Assembly (NCBI RefSeq): GCF_030504645.1
Contig: NZ_JAUKWQ010000003.1
Span: 124,001 to 188,000, forward strand
Source of the DNA: Rhizobium oryzicola
GTDB lineage: Bacteria; Pseudomonadota; Alphaproteobacteria; Rhizobiales; Rhizobiaceae
Direction of reading: 5' to 3'
DNA length: 64,000 bases
Positions within the stretch are counted from its first letter, which is position 1. Each line of letters begins with the position of its first letter. The translations under genes and the position numbers were made by a program. A model generated the notes under the pieces. That model had not been told where the DNA came from. It did not search any database and saw only the letters and a program-made list of their open reading frames with translations. Shown here one piece after another: positions 7,915-16,829 of the stretch.

Positions 7915-9015
7915 GTGAGCGGACTTGAACTCGTCGGTGTAAGCAAGAGCTATCAGTCGCAGTCCATCCTGACGGATGTATCGCTTTCGATCGAGAGGGG
8001 CGAATTCGCGGTATTCGTCGGGCCGTCCGGGTGCGGCAAGTCCACCCTGCTGCGGCTGATTGCTGGCCTTGACCCGGTCACACAGGGCCAGATCAGTATC
8101 GACGGTCAGGATGTCAGCCATGCAGCAGCGGGGCGCCGCAGCGTGGCAATGGTTTTCCAGAGCTATGCGCTCTATCCCCATATGAGCGTATTTGAAAACA
8201 TTGCCTTTCCCCTGCAGATGGCGCGGCTAAGCAAGTCCGATGTCAAGCAGGCTGTCCAGAAGGCGGCTGAGATCGTCAAGCTGGACGGGCGATTGGGCGA
8301 CAAGCCCGCAAAGCTCTCGGGCGGTCAGCGACAGCGCGTGGCCATTGCCCGTGCGATTGTCCGCCAGCCAGCTGTCTTTCTGATGGATGAACCGCTTTCC
8401 AACCTGGATGCCGCCCTGCGCGCAGAGATGCGGATGGAGCTGACGCAGTTGCATCGGCGTCTTGGGACCACCATGGTTTATGTGACGCATGACCAGCTCG
8501 AGGCCATGACGATGGCCGACCGGATTGTCGTTCTGAATGGGGGGCGCGTGGAGCAGGTCGGTCCGCCGATGGAGCTCTACCACCATCCCAGCAACACTTT
8601 TGTCGCGCGGTTCATCGGCTCGCCGCCTATGAATCTTGTTCCGTGCAAGGTGACGGAAAGCGACGCAGCCCGTGTGAGGGTGTCGTGCGAAGCGGTCGGC
8701 GATCTTGTCCTGCCTTTTTCAGGAGAGCGGCTGAAGGCGGGAGACCACTGTGTGATCGGCATCCGACCGGAGGCCTTCAGGATCGGTCCTCCGGACAGTC
8801 GTGAATTTTTCTCGTTCCAGCTCGTGCCGCAGGTTTTGGAGCGCCTGGGCGTACACTTGATCGCCCATGCCCAGCTTAGTGCGCAATCGGTGACTTGCCT
8901 GTTTGATGGAGACCCCACGGTGATCGTCGGGCAGCCGATGACCGTGCACGTGGCCGCGCATCAGGTCCGGATTTTTGATGACACGGGAGCCGCACGCACG
9001 CCCATTTCTGGATGA
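7915..9015 (+). CDS. CUT1 sugar ABC importer, ATP-binding protein (MalK/UgpC type)
   Basis: ATPase energising the importer encoded downstream; peripheral, inner face of the membrane. 366 residues from the GTG at 7915, five bases after GGAGGG. Seen: Walker A GPSGCGKST at 36-44, signature LSGGQ at 134-138, Walker B ending LMDEP at 156-160, switch histidine in THD at 191-193, then a C-terminal MalK-like regulatory (TOBE) domain from about residue 235. It is first in the operon, ahead of the binding protein, which is a less usual order. Substrate not determinable; the linked sialidase-like protein suggests an amino sugar or glycoconjugate. Confidence 0.92.
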   Translation: MSGLELVGVSKSYQSQSILTDVSLSIERGEFAVFVGPSGCGKSTLLRLIAGLDPVTQGQISIDGQDVSHAAAGRRSVAMVFQSYALYPHMSVFENIAFPLQMARLSKSDVKQAVQKAAEIVKLDGRLGDKPAKLSGGQRQRVAIARAIVRQPAVFLMDEPLSNLDAALRAEMRMELTQLHRRLGTTMVYVTHDQLEAMTMADRIVVLNGGRVEQVGPPMELYHHPSNTFVARFIGSPPMNLVPCKVTESDAARVRVSCEAVGDLVLPFSGERLKAGDHCVIGIRPEAFRIGPPDSREFFSFQLVPQVLERLGVHLIAHAQLSAQSVTCLFDGDPTVIVGQPMTVHVAAHQVRIFDDTGAARTPISG

Positions 9016-9060
9016 TAGCACCTGCGACCGCCACATAGTTCCATAATAATGAGGGAGAAC

Positions 9061-10377
9061 ATGGCAATGACCACAGGCAATGCAAACAGCATGACAGGCA
9101 TGAAAACATCGCGACGGCGGTTTCTCGCCGGCGTGGCGGCAGGCGGACTGACACTCTCCGTTCCAGGACTTCGGCAGGCGTCGGCTCAATCCACATCGGG
9201 TGATCTGGTTTTCTGGTCGCAGCTCGCAGGAAGCAAGAAGGCCGCCGGAGACGATCTGGAAGCGGGCTTTACAAAGGCCTTTCCGTCGATCGCGCTGAAA
9301 AGTTCTCTTTATGCAGATCCGTCCCAGCTGAACGAAAAGCTGCTGACGGCCATCAGCGGCAACACACCTCCCGATCTCTTCGTACAGCATTGGGATTACA
9401 CGCTGAATTACGGTTCCGGCGGCAAGCTCTTGGCGATGACCGATACGGTTGCCGCTTTCGGTGCCGGCGCTCTGGATGAGGGATTGCTCGCCTACAGTTC
9501 TGCAGGGGGGCCGCTCATATCAGTACCTCTTTACGGCACGTCGCGGGGGCTCGGATTCAACAAGGCGCTTGCCCAGGCTGCCGGTCTCGATCCGGCCTCT
9601 CCTCCGAAGACCTGGGAAGAGATCCGTCATTGGGCAATGGCGATGACCAAGCGGACCGGTTCGCTGTTGCAATGTGCGGGCTTCAATCTCTTCTATAACG
9701 ATCTCGGCAGTTTTGAACTTTTTACCCTCTTCCTGCAAAGTGCGGGTGGCTCCATGCTGAGCGACGATCTGAAGGCGCCCGCCTTCAACGGCCCCGCCGG
9801 TCTGAAGGCGCTGCAGTTCCTGCGGGATCTGGTTCTGGTCGACAAGGTGACCGATGTGGGCTTTGGTCTTGGGACCGGGGCGGCCGCCGACCCCTTCACC
9901 CAGAAGCGCGCCGGGCTGATCGTTGCCGGCAATTACAACATCAACAATTCGCTGAAGGCCGGCATCGATTTCGGGGCATCCGCCGTGCCCTTGGAAAAGG
10001 GTGGCGGCTATACATCCTATCTCGACCCTTTCTGTTTTGCGGTACCTGCTGCGGCAAGCGGGCGCGCCCAGGCGCTGGAATTCATCAAATTTGCGCTCTC
10101 CGAGGCCGAGCAGGTCAAGTTCGCTCTCGCCAGCAAGAATGTTCCCGCTCTGAAGGCGGCCCAGCGCGATCCCGCCGTCCAGGCGGATCCCCTGCTCGCG
10201 CGCTTTGTCGAGTTCGCCAAATATGCGCCGACAAAAGTCCCGGCCCTTCCGGTCTATTCGCGCATCGTTCCCATCGTTGCCCGTGCCGTCCTGGAAACCA
10301 TGTATGGGCGCAAGGAAGCTGAAGCGGCACTGGCGCAGGCGGATGTGGAAGTCCGCGCGGTTCTGAAGGGAGCCTGA
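9061..10377 (+). CDS. Sugar ABC importer, extracellular solute-binding protein (family 1)
   Basis: Periplasmic receptor of the CUT1 importer. About 438 residues from ATG 9061; ATG 9067 is equally possible given the AGGGAG site at 9052-9057. Seen: a twin-arginine signal with SRRRFLAG at 17-24, a hydrophobic stretch and likely cleavage after ASA near residue 42. The Tat signal suggests export of a folded protein. The mature part shows family-1 landmarks: GDLVFWSQLAG, NEKLLTAISGNTPPDLFVQHWD, and GGGYTSYLDPFCFAVPAAA. Followed within 5 bases by the first permease. Confidence 0.9.
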   Translation: MAMTTGNANSMTGMKTSRRRFLAGVAAGGLTLSVPGLRQASAQSTSGDLVFWSQLAGSKKAAGDDLEAGFTKAFPSIALKSSLYADPSQLNEKLLTAISGNTPPDLFVQHWDYTLNYGSGGKLLAMTDTVAAFGAGALDEGLLAYSSAGGPLISVPLYGTSRGLGFNKALAQAAGLDPASPPKTWEEIRHWAMAMTKRTGSLLQCAGFNLFYNDLGSFELFTLFLQSAGGSMLSDDLKAPAFNGPAGLKALQFLRDLVLVDKVTDVGFGLGTGAAADPFTQKRAGLIVAGNYNINNSLKAGIDFGASAVPLEKGGGYTSYLDPFCFAVPAAASGRAQALEFIKFALSEAEQVKFALASKNVPALKAAQRDPAVQADPLLARFVEFAKYAPTKVPALPVYSRIVPIVARAVLETMYGRKEAEAALAQADVEVRAVLKGA

Positions 10378-10382
10378 TCCTC

Positions 10383-11288
10383 ATGACAGCGCCCCAGCCG
10401 CAGGTGTCCTCGCGAACGCATCGTTCCCAGTCCACCAGAAACTGGGGCGCATTTGCCTTCCTGGCGCCGGCCCTGCTGATCCTCTTTCTCACGCTCGTCT
10501 TGCCGGGACTTCTGACCCTTGGCATGAGTGTGACAGACGTGTCCTTTCTCAGGCCCACCAGTTTCGTCGGTGCGGCGAACTATCTGAAGCTGCTGAGCGA
10601 TCCGCATTTTCGCGATGCCATGGGCAATACTCTCTATTATACGGTCGGAGTCACCTTTCCTACCATGGCGGTCGGGCTGCTTGCGGCCGTTGCGCTCAAC
10701 CGGAATTTTCCAGGCAGGATCGCTTTCCGGACGATTTTCTATTTGCCCGTCCTCACCTCGCTGATCGCCGCCTCCGTGGTGTGGATGTATATCTATGAAC
10801 CCTATTCCGGTCTGCTCAATGGTGTGCTGGTAAAGCTGGGGCTTGATCCTCAGCCCTGGCTGCAAAGCCCGGGGCTTGCCATGCCCGCCCTGATTTTGAT
10901 GGCGATCTGGCGTGACTTCGGCACGGCCATGATCATCTATCTCGCCGGCCTGCAGGATATTCCGAAGGATATTTACGAAGCGGCGCGTCTGGACGGTGCA
11001 GGGCGGCGTGATATCCTGTTGCGCATCACCATCCCCATGCTGTCGTCGGTCAGCTTCTATCTGATGATCATCCTGATCGTTCAGACCTTCCAGGTCTTCG
11101 GTGCAATCTATGTGATGACCGGCGGCGGTCCGCTCGGTTCGACGTCTACGGTCGTGTTCCAGATGTACCAGACGGCCTTTGCCTATGCCGATTTCGGCTA
11201 TGCGGCGGCCATGTCGACGGTGCTCTTTCTGTGCATCCTGCTGTTTTCCATTCTTGGAACACGTCTGATGCCAAGGAGCCGCGCATGA
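10383..11288 (+). CDS. Sugar ABC importer permease (MalF/UgpA type)
   Basis: Inner-membrane permease, 301 residues. Seen: about six hydrophobic segments beginning with FAFLAPALLILFLTLVLPGL (residues about 22-41), and the ATPase-contact EAA loop IYEAARLDGAGRRDILLRIT near residues 198-217. The last four bases ATGA are shared with the next permease start, indicating translational coupling. Pairs with the MalG-type permease to form the translocation channel. Confidence 0.92.
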   Translation: MTAPQPQVSSRTHRSQSTRNWGAFAFLAPALLILFLTLVLPGLLTLGMSVTDVSFLRPTSFVGAANYLKLLSDPHFRDAMGNTLYYTVGVTFPTMAVGLLAAVALNRNFPGRIAFRTIFYLPVLTSLIAASVVWMYIYEPYSGLLNGVLVKLGLDPQPWLQSPGLAMPALILMAIWRDFGTAMIIYLAGLQDIPKDIYEAARLDGAGRRDILLRITIPMLSSVSFYLMIILIVQTFQVFGAIYVMTGGGPLGSTSTVVFQMYQTAFAYADFGYAAAMSTVLFLCILLFSILGTRLMPRSRA

Positions 11289-12208
11289 CCGGGCCAAATT
11301 CAGGCACTCCGTTGCGGGCCGGTTCCAACAGCAGCAACCTTCGCATAGGTCCGATCCTCGAATCTCTGATCGGCTATGCCACGCTGCTGTTTTTTGCACT
11401 CCTCTGCATTGCTCCCTTCATCTGGATGATCGGCACCTCCTTCAAGGCCGATGCAGAACTCTACGAATTCCCGCCGTCTTTCCTGCCGGCCAGCCTGCAG
11501 TGGCAAAACTACCTCGATGCCATCCACTCGCCAAACGCACTGCGACAATTGATCAACAGCCTGATTTATGCCTGTGGCTCGACGCTCTGTAACCTCGTCT
11601 TCTGTTCGCTTGCCGGCTACGCGCTTGCCCGTCTGCAGTTTCCCGGCAGGACAGTGATCTTTGCCGCCGTCGTCGGACTGTTGATGGTGCCGGCACAGAG
11701 CCAGATCGTGCCGGTATTCCTGATCGTCCAGAAAATACCATTTGCAGGCGGAAATAACTGGCTCGGGCAGGGCGGTACGGGCCTTCTCAATACCTATTGG
11801 GGGATGATACTTCCCTCGGCTGCGACACCCTTCGGTATCTTCCTGATGCGCCAGTTCTTCACGCGGATCCCGATGGAATATGAAGAGGCGGCGAGACTGG
11901 ACGGCGCCGGTACCTTCATGATCTTCTGGCGGGTCATCCTGCCGCTTGCACGTCCGTCCATGGCCGTCCTCGGTATTCTGAGTTTCCAGGCTGCCTGGAA
12001 CGACTTCATCTGGCCGCTGATCCTCACCTCCTCCCGCGATATGGCAACCTTGCAGCTTGGCCTGCAATTGCTGCAGACGGGACCCGACGCGCGCTGGAAC
12101 GTCGTCATGGCAATGGCGACACTGATCACCCTGCCGGTGATTCTGGTCTACATCGTCGTCCAGCAATTTGTGGTGGATGGCGGCGTGTCTACGGGGATCA
12201 AGGGTTAG
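11285..12208 (+). CDS. Sugar ABC importer permease (MalG/UgpE type)
   Basis: Second membrane subunit, 307 residues from the ATG at 11285 that overlaps the previous stop. The frame extends upstream to 11231, but that part overlaps MalF-type coding sequence. Seen: TM1 ATLLFFALLCIAPFIWMIG, the motif TSFKADAELYEFPPSFLP, and EAA loop YEEAARLDGAGTFMIFWRV near residue 200. Completes the importer with the ATPase, receptor and first permease. Confidence 0.92.
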   Translation: MTGPNSGTPLRAGSNSSNLRIGPILESLIGYATLLFFALLCIAPFIWMIGTSFKADAELYEFPPSFLPASLQWQNYLDAIHSPNALRQLINSLIYACGSTLCNLVFCSLAGYALARLQFPGRTVIFAAVVGLLMVPAQSQIVPVFLIVQKIPFAGGNNWLGQGGTGLLNTYWGMILPSAATPFGIFLMRQFFTRIPMEYEEAARLDGAGTFMIFWRVILPLARPSMAVLGILSFQAAWNDFIWPLILTSSRDMATLQLGLQLLQTGPDARWNVVMAMATLITLPVILVYIVVQQFVVDGGVSTGIKG

Positions 12209-12288
12209 GAAAATCAACGCACTGCGGATTGCCTCCGCCGTGGCGGGACATCCATCGTTTCACGGATCAAATAAAGGTCACCAGCATC

Positions 12289-13374
12289 ATGGAGCACGTC
12301 GAAATCTATCGCCGCGAAGGTGAGTATCCCGCATGGCCAGCCAATTACGGTCTGTGGGCATGGGGAAGGGAAATTGTGGCGGTTTTCTCGCTGGGCTTTC
12401 GCGGTGCGCAGGAAGGTCTGCATGCAAGGGACATGAACCGCCCGTTCATCGGCAAGCAGGCGCGCAGCCTTGACGGTGGCCGCACATGGACGGACGAGCC
12501 GTTCAAAGGCGTCATTCCAGGCGGTACCAGCCTTTCCGGCGATGAACATGTTGTTCCGGCACTCCAGTGCCAGCCGAACATCGTACCGGCAAGGGACTTG
12601 CCGCCGCTTGACGAGCCGATCGATTTCACGGATCCCGAGACGGTGGTGATGTGCGCCCGCACCGGGCTGGTTGAAGGTGCGATCAGCTGGTTCTACGTGA
12701 GCCGCGATCGGGCGCGAAGCTGGAGCGGTCCGTTCCGGCTCGGTGATTTCGGCCAGAAAGGGGTTTCGGCCCGGACCGATATCGTTCCCCTGTCCCAGCA
12801 TGAAGCCCTGTTCTTCCTCACCGCGGTCAAATCCAACGGCCAGGAAGGCCGCGTGTTCTGCGCACGCACGGTCGATGGCGGCCGGACTTTCACGATGCAT
12901 TCCTTCATCGGCGAGGAGCCGGAAGGTTATGCGATCATGCCAGCCTCGCTGCACCTCTCGAACGGGGACATTCTTTCGATGGTCCGGTGCGCTGGCCGGG
13001 TCAACGGCGAGCGGCGGGCATGGATCGAGCAGTATCGCTCCAGCGACGGGGGCCTCAGCTGGCAATATGAAGGACACAGCGTTTCCAACACGGGCTATGG
13101 TGGCAATCCGCCAACACTAAACGGTCTTCCCGATGGCCGGCTTCTGCTGGTGTATGGCTATCGCGATGCGCCATTCGGCATCCGTGCCCGGGTCGGCGAT
13201 TCCCTCGGTCATGGCTGGGGTGATGAAATCATTCTGCGAGACGACGGTGGCATGTCGGATCTCGGCTATCCCCGCACGGTAGTCCTCGAAGACGGCTCCG
13301 CTCTGACGGTCTACTATTTCAACTACGGGCCAGACACTGATCGCACCATCTCGGGCACCCTATTTAGACCATAG
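12289..13374 (+). CDS. Sialidase-superfamily (BNR/Asp-box) protein
   Basis: Predicted six-bladed beta-propeller glycosidase-like protein, 361 residues from ATG 12289; TTG 12229 would add 20 residues without family support. Seen: Asp boxes SLDGGRTW at 60-67 and TVDGGRTF at 194-201, and weaker copies SRDRARSW at 138-145 and SSDGGLSW at 251-258. No signal peptide, so if it is an enzyme it acts in the cytoplasm on an imported compound. It follows the sugar importer by 80 bases and is probably co-transcribed. Sialidase activity is not assured: the characteristic N-terminal FRIP arginine motif is not evident. The end (ISGTLFRP) looks natural despite IS debris immediately after it. Confidence 0.75.
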   Translation: MEHVEIYRREGEYPAWPANYGLWAWGREIVAVFSLGFRGAQEGLHARDMNRPFIGKQARSLDGGRTWTDEPFKGVIPGGTSLSGDEHVVPALQCQPNIVPARDLPPLDEPIDFTDPETVVMCARTGLVEGAISWFYVSRDRARSWSGPFRLGDFGQKGVSARTDIVPLSQHEALFFLTAVKSNGQEGRVFCARTVDGGRTFTMHSFIGEEPEGYAIMPASLHLSNGDILSMVRCAGRVNGERRAWIEQYRSSDGGLSWQYEGHSVSNTGYGGNPPTLNGLPDGRLLLVYGYRDAPFGIRARVGDSLGHGWGDEIILRDDGGMSDLGYPRTVVLEDGSALTVYYFNYGPDTDRTISGTLFRP

Positions 13375-13751
13375 TCTACTGAATCTGAAGTCCGTTCATT
13401 GTCTTTTGGCGGAAGCGCCTTGACGGATGCGAGGATCTGGTCCAGCGATTTGGGCCGCTGGTATGGGATTGGGCTGAACCGCGCCGGGTTTGCCGGAGAC
13501 CCCAACTCGTAAGAAGTAGGGTCTATGACAAGCAAATTGCCCTGCCGCGCCATCGTCCGCCAGGTGGAGAGGCTGTTGGCTCGCAATCCATATCCCTGGG
13601 CAACTTCCTTGACCGTCGCGCCAAGCCTAAAGCTTTCCGAAACGATCTTTGCCTTGGTCTCATCAGACCAATGTCGGTGAACCTCACGTCCAGGCTTTCT
13701 GGTTGTGAGAAACTCCAATGAGGTCTCCGTGGGGAAACTCCCGTTGTTCAT
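13375..13751 (-). pseudogene. IS66-type accessory transposase gene (TnpA-like) fragment
   Basis: The N-terminal part, REVHRHWSDETKAKIVSESF plus GLRANSLSTWRTMARQGNLL, is the HTH protein of IS66 elements. The C-terminal part does not continue as usual, and the frame runs on antisense into the sialidase gene, so the natural 3' end is missing. No IS66 terminal repeat was recognised at the junction. Confidence 0.7.
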
Positions 13752-13783
13752 CCATGGAAACCTCGATCACAAATCAGGCGGCA

Positions 13784-14073
13784 ACGAGCGACGTGGGAAT
13801 GGAACGGCGGATACGCAGAACTACAGACTTGGCTGATCTATCACCGTGCCCGTGTCGCGACGAAGTCTCCACTCGGCGAGGCGTTGGCCTACATCGCCAA
13901 ATACTGGGATGGTCTGAAGCTCTTCCTGACCGACGGCCGCATCGAGGTCGACAACTATCGCCTCGCTGATCGAAACCTGCGAACTCAATGCCGTCGATCC
14001 GCTTGGCTACATGACCGCCACGCTCACCGCCAACGGTCACAAGCAGAATCGCGTCGATGAGCTTTTGCCTTGA
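13784..14073 (+). pseudogene. IS66 transposase (TnpC) C-terminal relic with internal deletion
   Basis: Two pieces of an IS66 transposase are fused. The first reads AELQTWLIYHRARVATKSPLG and AYIAKYWDGLKLFLTDGRIEVDNY. After a jump of roughly 30 residues with a change of frame, it continues SLIETCELNAVDPLGYMTATL and HKQNRVDELLP with a stop. The segment normally joining these (the NAVENRIRPL region) is deleted. Its direction is opposite to the neighbouring TnpA-like fragment, so the two come from different events or a rearranged element. Confidence 0.75.
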
Positions 14074-14123
14074 AATCACCAGGGCTTATGTCGCAAGTGC
14101 CGCCAATGAAGGCTTATGTCTAA

Positions 14124-14507
14124 TCAGCCATTGGCTCCGGCGCGAATAATCCCAGAGATTTCCGGCTTTTGTGCGTCCAAAAACATATACGCTCGACCCA
14201 ACAGTGCCTGCTTTCCAAACGTGTCGAATTTGTTCGGGCCCAATGGAGTGATAAGAACTTCCGATGGCGTGAGGCCATCTAAATGGCGGGCTTCGATCTC
14301 CGACCAATGAGCGTGTGCTACGTCATGTAACACAACGTTTAGAGCGGGATGGTTGTACTGGACCAAGATATTTCCATCGTCCATCGGTGTCGGATTCATA
14401 TCAGGATGAGAGCTGAGGATATCGGACAAGACTTTTAATGAAACTTCGGCTGCCTCTTTTTCTGTGAGTCCTTCGTCCAAAAGCACACAAGTTCCGTTAT
14501 GGAACAC
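14124..14507 (-). CDS. Uncharacterised protein, probably 5'-truncated
   Basis: 127 residues from a GTG at 14507, which has no clear ribosome site. The same frame stays open a little further upstream (coding for ISYYLDRRKDFVVFHNG) until a TAG near 14550, without an ATG, so the original start may be lost. Seen: LTEKEAAEVSLKVLSDILSSHPDMNPTPM and PSEVLITPLGPNKFDTFGKQALLGRAYMFLDAQ; acidic, no membrane segment. I do not recognise the family. It is flanked on both sides by IS debris. The even composition suggests real coding sequence, possibly a small immunity-like or accessory protein. Confidence 0.45.
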   Translation of the reverse strand: MFHNGTCVLLDEGLTEKEAAEVSLKVLSDILSSHPDMNPTPMDDGNILVQYNHPALNVVLHDVAHAHWSEIEARHLDGLTPSEVLITPLGPNKFDTFGKQALLGRAYMFLDAQKPEISGIIRAGANG

Positions 14508-14919
14508 AACGAAGTCTTTGCGCCGATCTAGATAATAGGAAATCCGTGCCTATGACTCGGTCAAGAGGCTGGGAAAACGATGGATGCCAAGAAGGCACTG
14601 GCGGAAAGGACGCTTCGGGCGTCTCAGCTTTCTTTTTTTCGAGCCCAGGAAGCCAAGAAGCACTGCTAGGAATGAGCGTATTGTCACCTGTTCTATTCAC
14701 CATCATCACTGAGTGAGCAAGCTTGCCAAAGGCCTTGCATCAGGCCGCGACGCTCGCCGTCGTAGGTCTCGCCGATACCAACAGGTATAAAGATAACGCC
14801 ACCACAAAACTACTATGATCGCGATTCGCGCAAAGTCGCCACAGTTCTCCATGGCTGATGGGCATTTTGCTATCGATTCCGAAACCTTGGCGCAGGTGTG
14901 ATTGGCACACCGCTTGGAG
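14508..14919. other. Non-coding stretch between truncated gene and IS3-family element
   Basis: No supportable gene. A short hairpin GACGC-TTCGG-GCGTC near 14609 is followed within a few bases by a T-rich run on the + strand (about 14628-14638), possibly a weak terminator. A 70-codon frame on - at 14497-14709 overlaps the truncated gene above and lacks homology that I recognise. Confidence 0.4.
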
Positions 14920-14946
14920 TGCCCCTCGTTTCACCGGACATGTCGG

Positions 14947-15822
14947 CTAGTTTGATTTAGCCCTGATGAACTGCCGTGGAGAAGCCATCTTGAGCGCGGA
15001 ATGGGGATGGATTTCGTTATAGTCCTCGATCCATCCGTCGATGAGCCGGAGCGCTGTTTCGGCGTCCGGTAGTGCTGAGACGCGGATATAGTCCCGCTTC
15101 AGGGTTTTGACGAAGGCCTCCGACATGCCGTTCGACTGCGGACTGGCCACCGGCGTGAAGCAAGGCGTCAGATTGAGCGCCTGGGCAAACAGCCTCGTGT
15201 CCCTCGCGGTGTAAGCCGAGCCATTGTCCGAGAGATGCTCTATTGCGTGCGGGGCTCTCGTTGCTGCGAAGCGCTTCTGGACCGCCTCCAGCATCATGTC
15301 GCGCACGTCCGAGCCGGAGATGCCCGCGTTGGCGACCGCCGTCCAGGCGATGATCTCGCGGTCGAAGGCGTCGATGATGAAGGCGAGACGAATGACCTTG
15401 CCATTCCAGCAGGTGAATTCTAGCCCGTCCGAGCACCAGCGCAGGTTCGAGCGCATGACCATCACCTTACCGTCGTGGAGGCGGCCCTTGCGAACGGCCG
15501 TGTGCTTCTCCAGCAGCATGGCGTGGTTGCCCATGATGCGATGAACCCGTTTGGCGTTGACGACAGGCTTATCGGCGGCTCGCCTCTCGCGATTGAGGAG
15601 AGCTGCGATCCGCCGATAGCCATAGTTTGGCCTTTGATCCACCAGCCTGCGGATGATGGGCAAGAGCTCTGCATCCTCGGCCTTGTGATAGGAGCGACGC
15701 GGCTTCGATCTGCCTTTGAGCCGCTCGATGAGGTTGGAACGGGATACGCCCAGCGTGTCGGCGACGGTCTTCATCGGGAACCGTCCTTCGGCAACAAGAT
15801 CGGCCGCGATATCCGTTTTTTG
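14947..15822 (-). CDS. IS3-family transposase OrfB (DDE integrase catalytic part)
   Basis: Catalytic half of the transposase. Seen: MKTVADTLGVSRSNLIERL near the start, RPNYGYRRIAALLNRER, then the rve integrase core with WCSDGLEFTCWNGKVIRLAFIIDAFD (first Asp region), LSDNGSAYTARD (second Asp) and SPQSNGMSEAFVKTLKRDY (Glu), ending PHSALKMASPRQFIRAKSN. It is in a different frame from OrfA. The two meet at a run of six A (15816-15821 on the complementary strand). A fused protein would need a frameshift there; with seven A the frames would join directly, so programmed slippage and a one-base deletion are both possible. Confidence 0.85.
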   Translation of the reverse strand, partial: QKTDIAADLVAEGRFPMKTVADTLGVSRSNLIERLKGRSKPRRSYHKAEDAELLPIIRRLVDQRPNYGYRRIAALLNRERRAADKPVVNAKRVHRIMGNHAMLLEKHTAVRKGRLHDGKVMVMRSNLRWCSDGLEFTCWNGKVIRLAFIIDAFDREIIAWTAVANAGISGSDVRDMMLEAVQKRFAATRAPHAIEHLSDNGSAYTARDTRLFAQALNLTPCFTPVASPQSNGMSEAFVKTLKRDYIRVSALPDAETALRLIDGWIEDYNEIHPHSALKMASPRQFIRAKSN

Positions 15823-16159
15823 AGTCTGCTTTGGACAAGGCTTCGCGGAGGGTTTCGACCTCCATCGTCTTGCGGCCGAGCATGCGCTCCAGCTCGCGAA
15901 CACGATCCTCCAGCTTCTTCACTTCCGAATTGCCGACAACCGGCTCGTCAGAATCCACGGCTGCAGCACCTTTCTCACTCAAGAGCCTGCGCCAGCGGTA
16001 AAGCAGATTGGGCGCGACGCCATGGCGGCGAGCGGCCGAAGACACCGTCTCGCCTGGTTCGAAACTCTTCTCGATGATTGTCAGCTTCTGCTCGGTTGTC
16101 CACCGTCTACGGCGGACATCACCCGTCAGCAATTCAACATGTCGATACTCGTTAGACAT
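15818..16159 (-). CDS. IS3-family transposase OrfA (HTH protein)
   Basis: DNA-binding half of the transposase: WTTEQKLTIIEKSFEPGETVSSAARRHGVAPNLLYRWRRLL is the HTH_Tnp_1 domain, followed by a leucine-zipper-like helix VKKLEDRVRELERMLGRKTMEVETLREAL. ATG at 16159. The frame stays open to 15569, but homology ends at the oligo-A site near 15818, where OrfB takes over. Confidence 0.85.
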
Positions 16160-16376
16160 AAGCCTGTCCTCAAGCCTGCGCTTGAGCCTTTCTGCTTATG
16201 CCGAATGTCCGGTCGAAATGGGGGGGCAGTTCACCGCTTACGGTGAAAGCCTTTTACAGTGCCAGTTCGCTAGTGATATTTAAGTTGCGATCAGGTTGGT
16301 CGCGCGCGTTGGTGTTGGCGCACAGATCACTGAGACCGCGGAGTTTTTGGGCCTCGGCTATGACGTAGCTGGTCTG

Positions 16377-16589
16377 CTATTTCATCCGACTATCGGCGGT
16401 AATCGCAGTGATGACTCGGTATCGCTGACCCGGGTGATCACTGCCCAGCGCATTGGCGCGGGGTAGCATGGCCACCGCCGCGGCAGGACCAAAATTGGTA
16501 ACGGCGTCGTGGGTCGAACTGCCATCATAAGCGCCATCGGCCTTGAACTGCATGATCGGCATTTCGATCCAGTCGAGCAGCGGCGCCAC
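16377..16589 (-). pseudogene. IS5-family transposase, internal C-terminal fragment
   Basis: Seventy residues with IS5 DDE landmarks: LLDWIEMPIMQFKADGAYDG (second Asp) and AAVAMLPRANALGSD followed by RYRVITAITADSRMK. It stops where the IS5 protein normally continues to the catalytic Glu. Dead remnant. Confidence 0.75.
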
Positions 16590-16829
16590 TTGGGAAGCGC
16601 CCCCGGGGCATCATAAACTTAGCGGTACCGCGACCGGCGGAAATGATCGGCTTCGCGGATGGTCATACCGGGATTATTTTCCCCCACAAGCTTTTTGGGG
16701 CCGTCCGCAGTCTGCGATGGTGGCTGGCGGAAATGTTGCGTCTTGGGACGTGGAAGATGTTGAAAAATGGATCGTGAATGGAGATGAAGCGCTGCAATTG
16801 TCGCTGTGACCTGAAGCGCTTCATGTTCC

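Larger units (their letters stand above)
14920..16228 (-). mobile_element. IS3-family insertion sequence, 1309 bp
   Basis: Bounded by imperfect inverted repeats beginning TGCCCC and ending GGGGCA: left 14920-14940, right 16206-16228. They match in the core TGTCCGGT/ACCGGACA and in the G/C-rich tips. The interior encodes OrfA and OrfB. No target duplication was seen in the five flanking bases on each side. It is the only IS in the window that retains both ends and nearly complete coding sequence. Confidence 0.85.

Noticed and set aside
10254..11399. 381-codon open frame on - opposite the sugar permeases
   Set aside because: Antisense to two well-supported permease genes, no domain, composition typical of a GC-rich shadow.
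12229..12288. TTG 12229 as the start of the sialidase-fold protein
   Set aside because: The extra 20 residues are unlike the family, there is no ribosome site, and they do not form a signal peptide.
4309..16589. A composite transposon defined by the two IS5 pieces
   Set aside because: The pieces are different halves, both lack terminal repeats, and no direct repeats flank them; only a loose association can be claimed.
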